64,000 nt of DNA from contig NC_065874.1 in assembly GCF_933775445.1 (NCBI RefSeq), positions 25,924,501-25,988,500 on the forward strand, read 5' to 3'. The position numbers and the translations under genes are program-made. Every line of letters starts with the position of its first letter. Positions within the stretch are counted from its first letter, which is position 1. Source of the stretch: Argentina anserina (Eukaryota > Streptophyta > Magnoliopsida > Rosales > Rosaceae). Positions 59,843 to 64,000 of this stretch are shown one piece after another. Under the pieces are notes generated by a model that had not been told where the DNA came from, did no database searches, and saw only the letters and a program-made list of their open reading frames with translations.

Positions 59843-60376
59843 GTTGTGACAGGTAGTGTGACAGGAGGTGTGACAGCGGGTGTGATAGGAGGTGTGATAG
59901 GTAGTGTGACAATGAGTGTGATAAGAGGTGTGACAGCGGGTGTGATAGGTAGTATGACAGCTGGTGTGACAGGTAGTGTGACAGCGGGTGTGATAGCAGG
60001 TGTAACAGTGGGTGTGACAGTGAGTGTGACAAATAGTGTGACAACGATAGTTAGTGTGATATGCAGTGTGACATCGGGTGTGATAGCAAATGTAACAGAT
60101 AGTGTGACATGTAGTGTGACAGCGGGTGTGATAGGTAGTGTGACAGTGAGTTTGAAGGTTAGTGTAATAGGTAGTGTGATAGTGGTTGTAACAGGTAGTG
60201 TGACAGAGGTTGTGACAGTTAGTGTAAATAGATAGTATGACAGGTTATGTAACAACATGTGTGATAGCGGTTGTGACAGTAGGTGTGACAAGTAGTGTGA
60301 CAGTGGTTGTGACAGTAGGTGTGACATGTAGTGTGACAGTGGTTGTGACAGTAGGTGTGACAGGTAGTGTAATAGT
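59843..60376. repeat. 12-bp minisatellite, about 44 units
   Basis: The unit is close to gtgtgacaggta with variants (gtgtgacagcgg, gtgtgataggag, gttgtgacagta). It runs about 530 bp. Because 12 is a multiple of three, stop-free frames persist on both strands (four-residue repeats such as SVTG or LSHP). I regard these as by-products, not genes. Confidence 0.92.
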
Positions 60377-63300
60377 GTTAAAATTCAAATGAGATTGGTA
60401 TAAGTATGCTCAGAATGAATTGAATAGCTAGAATTAGAGAACTTTGAGCTTCGGGTTTCGTCGGAATTGCTTGGAGCACCGCCATCGATGGCGGCAACCA
60501 TTTGCGATGGTTGTTGCGCCTTGTACGGTTGGTCGATTCGGAGTGGGTAGTATATCAAATTAAAGAGGGGAGCGAGATCTTTCTAACGGTATCAATTTCG
60601 TCAAAATCTATCGTCGGACGAGAAATTTATGGCCGAAATTAGAAAAAGAAGGAAAAAAAGTGAGAAATGACAAAACATTTCAGAAAATATTTTTAAAGTG
60701 ATTTTTTTTAATTTTGTTGACATTTTTATAATTTCCACTTAAATATAATGATTTTAATATAATTAATTCATAAATATTGATATTTTAATACTTTTTCTAA
60801 TATAAATTAAAAAATAATACATTTTTATAATTTACCCTTTTAATAACGGTGCTCGCATTCTATGTTGACAAAACCCAACTCACCCGGTAGAAATCTTCAG
60901 AAAATACATTCAGTAGGCGATATGTACTATTTGACCCGAAACATCGAGCACTCAATTCTGGTGTACGAAAATCAAATACTTTAAAAGCTCATACTAGCTC
61001 ACGCTTTGTTCTAAATTAACTCATACAAGAGAAATTAAATTTGCAAACTCAAGGAACGGTCCATATAGCAAGTCACATAAATTGATCAAGTACACATATA
61101 GGGTACTAAAAGGTGGTCGATTTCACTTGGTATTAACCATCAAATTAAGGCATGTACAGACTGATCTGATCTGATTGTATTTAACCACGTATGTATGTAA
61201 GTCACATAAGTAGTATAAGAGTACCAACTTAGCTATATTGAAATGGAAAAAGCAGTAACTCAAACACATATAAACAAGTAATTTTGCTAGAATGATAAAA
61301 AGCGGGGGATCGAAAACATGATTAAACATCTCTATTTATAAGGCATGGTAATTGGAAACATAACATGTCTTGGCCAAAAAAAGAAAAGATAAATGTAAGG
61401 TGGGATGCTACGTGGGTTATAATTATATAGTCAATGAATGACCGTATAGTGAAATAATACATATGTCTTTTGCATCAATAGATGTATCCGTGTATAACAC
61501 CATCTTTGGAATGCTTAAACAATAAAAGGTTAGACTTGTATCACACATTCACACCAATATTTCTCATGCTTAAACAATAAAATGTTAGACTTGCGTTTGC
61601 CCAAATGATATAAAACTTAGTGCTTTCTTTGAGTATATATATAGTATCACAAGTTGCAATGCAATGTACATAATCTTCAACAAGATTTGAACGTGTGGTG
61701 ACACCGTCAACAATATTAATGTACTAAAATCAGTATAATGTGTATGGGATTAGCATAATTGACCAGTGTGTTGGCGTTGAAAGGTGTTAATATGATTTAG
61801 GATATGGACCAATCCGATTGGTCCCTATGACCAATTATTGAGTTTGGGCCATATACCCTTTAAGACATAATAAATATAGAGTGAGTATTGTCCCTAAATA
61901 ATTCACTAATCAATCCACATACGAGTACTACTCTTCTCTTATTCTGTTGAAGCGAGACACCTTTGCATATACGAGTATAATGCATGGGACAAGAAAGCCT
62001 ATTATAGAGCTAATCACGTACATGTGACTGGCAAAGTATATGTCATTACATAGGAGATTTTTAAATTATTAATTAGAATCATCTAATACAACTCGAAAAT
62101 CTAATTTTAAAATAGAGTGGATTAAGTTCCACCACATGATTGGAAAGGGGATTAGTATTTGCATGTCGAGACGTAAGTGATTATATGTCAAAACTCAATT
62201 GCATTTTAATTTTGAGACACAAAATTAATTTGTGTAATTCGTTTACAAAAATGTCGATTGCGGTTTGATTAATCTATACAATTATAAAGCAAATTGGCTT
62301 TGTCAACTAAAACGTGTGTGAAAATATATAAACACTCATTTACTATATGCTATTTTAAAATGAGATTATATAATTCAGAGATAAGAATGTAAAACTTAAA
62401 ATCAGAATCATAATAAATAAATAGATAAATCATATGCAGACTGCAGTTAACTTCTCATTATAACTGTTCACTTCCTCTACACACGTAGTAGATGATGGTT
62501 GCTAGTTTCTATAATTTAACCCAACGGTAACAAAAACTTTCAAGTATACTATACAACGGTTTACATTTAGTGTGGCAAATTATAAGCCATTATTTTGGGG
62601 ACAATTAACTTCATTAGGATAATAATGCGATTTAAAACAATAAACAACACGTATCATCTTCAATGTTTACGAGTCCTACATGTCCCTTCCCTATGATCAA
62701 TAATTTCTCTTGCAACTTAAGGTGCATGCTTAAATGGCAGTCGACGTATAACTCTATCTTTTTAGATGTCATAAACTGTAAACATCATCTTGTATCTTCC
62801 TCTTAATTTTACATCCTGACCTGAGTTTTTTGTTTTGTTTGTTTTGTTTTTCTTTAAGAAAATGGAGAGGTATGTTCAAAGTTGATTGAACATCTAGAAA
62901 ACGCAGTGAAATCTATGGTAACGGTTAATTATATGATTCATGCTGACGATCATGGTTCCAGACTTCCAGATCGAGTTGGTCTTCTGGGTTGCATGGAGAT
63001 GGAGGTGGCTAAGTCTGCACTCTGCAACATGCTTTAGGTTTGGTTGTATGGAAATTGTAGTGATTAGCGCGGTTTTTGTAATATTATTACCCTATTTTTG
63101 CTCGTACGTTTGCACTCGTAATTTACAACAACAATGAAGATGTTACAGTGAATGATCGATCACAATATAGGGAGATTGCACAGCAGGCATTTTCTCACAG
63201 TGAGTTGATCGAGCTAAAGCTAATGTGCTCCCAACGACGATAGAAGTGGTATGCATACTATCTATAGGTTGTTGTAATTGATACACCTTATTTACAAACG

Positions 63301-63480
63301 GCACACCCCCATATACTCATTTATCTCATCATCTTCCTTCCACACATACCTGAGATCTTGACGAGCTTTCTTCACGCCGTAACTGTTATATTTTCTCTTC
63401 TCACCGGCTCTATAGGTGGCGCCGATCAATTGACACCGTTGATCTTCTCTTCCGGATCTTCCTGGTTTGGGTTGTGGCTG
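60377..63480. other. Intergenic DNA, no gene recognised
   Basis: AT-rich with only short open frames. I see no domain, RNA gene or defined element. Confidence 0.5.
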
Positions 63481-63484
63481 TGTG

Positions 63485-64000
63485 TTGTGCGAAAGCGTAA
63501 ACAAACAGCAATATTGATATGGAATAATAAAGAAAAGAAAACACAAGGACACAAGATTTATAGTGGTTCACTCAATCAATGTGATTGAGCTACGTCCACT
63601 TTCGGAGCCGGCGAGAAATTCCACTATGATCAATTGGAGAGAATACAATAGAGCTTTATACTAAAACTCTCTAATTCCAAAACCCCAAATAGCTGCTCTT
63701 CTCTCTGAATGAAGAAGACTCAGCTGTAGGTTAATTACAAATATTCAACTCATTTTTCTCTTATGTCTTGCGGCAGCATGTGTGTATCTCACCCTAGAAC
63801 CCTTAGGTTACATACATATATATATCAACCTAATTAACCTAAGCATGCAGTCCAAGTGATCAAATTGGGCTGCAACAATATGGGTCAAAGACCAATTCAA
63901 TTAAAGCCAATAATCAATAATCTCCACCTTGGCTTTACTTGATGCTAATTCTTCATAATAGAACTTCAATACAATCGCCGCTCCGACATCCTTGTAGGGA
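63485..64000 (-). mobile_element. Copia-like LTR element entering from the right edge
   Basis: On minus, 63939-63919 reads aaagccaaggtggagattat, the typical Copia 3' internal end and polypurine tract. LTR-like sequence then follows from about 63916 down to about 63485, including a block (atttatagtggttcac, then gagctacgtccac and gcgagaaattccac) that I associate with plant Copia LTRs. The internal region lies beyond the window. The exact LTR ends were not fixed. Confidence 0.5.

Noticed and set aside
59836..60327. Long minus-strand and plus-strand open frames in the 12-bp repeat
   Set aside because: They follow from a repeat period divisible by three, with no start context, domain or unique sequence.
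63358..63588. Plus-strand frame near the right edge as a gene
   Set aside because: It runs into the Copia-like LTR sequence and shows no domain.

Overview
The window is nuclear DNA from a flowering plant, almost certainly a eudicot and probably a rosid (Rosaceae-like is my guess, not proven). The evidence is AT-rich intergenic DNA, spliced genes with GT-AG introns, plant-only families (CASP-like protein, TPS-a terpene synthases, HD-ZIP III factor, DRB protein), Copia and L1-type plant retroelements, and MITE-like foldback elements.

Layout. 2.1-3.5 kb (+): a complete three-exon CASP-like membrane protein. 4.77-11.2 kb (-): a degenerate L1-type LINE with a 16-bp target duplication, split by about 2.4 kb of unrelated DNA. 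14.2-15.1 kb (-): a second LINE fragment. 15.7-20.5 kb and 29.3-33.3 kb (+): two intact seven-exon terpene synthase genes (TPS1, 553 aa; TPS2, 556 aa) forming a tandem pair. The space between them holds a MULE-like long-TIR element, a recent 333-bp tandem duplication, a tiny 5'-truncated LINE with a perfect 14-bp target duplication, and a decayed Copia element with both LTRs. 34.0-40.2 kb (-): a complete 18-exon HD-ZIP III gene, best matched by REVOLUTA, with an intact miR165/166 site and two GC-AG introns. 41.8-44.3 kb: five tandem copies of a roughly 504-bp palindromic monomer upstream of that gene. 44.5-53.2 kb: mostly unannotated intergenic DNA. 53.2-53.8 kb (+): an aspartic protease pseudogene. 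54.5-57.2 kb (-): a complete DRB2-like double-stranded-RNA-binding protein gene. 59.8-60.4 kb: a 12-bp minisatellite. 63.5-64.0 kb: the LTR of a further Copia-like element that runs off the window.

The two terpene synthases share exon sizes and a nearly identical TATA region, so they probably arose by tandem duplication. Neither has a plastid targeting extension, so both are probably cytosolic sesquiterpene synthases. They differ at the second metal-binding motif, which is canonical in TPS2 and has Asp at the Ser/Thr position in TPS1. The other genes are unrelated neighbours.

I found no clearly new multi-gene system. The most unusual structures are the foldback elements sitting inside (TA)n tracts in terpene synthase introns (three in a row in TPS2), and the palindromic satellite next to the HD-ZIP III promoter. 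Splice sites were assigned by eye from reading frame, splice consensus and family knowledge.
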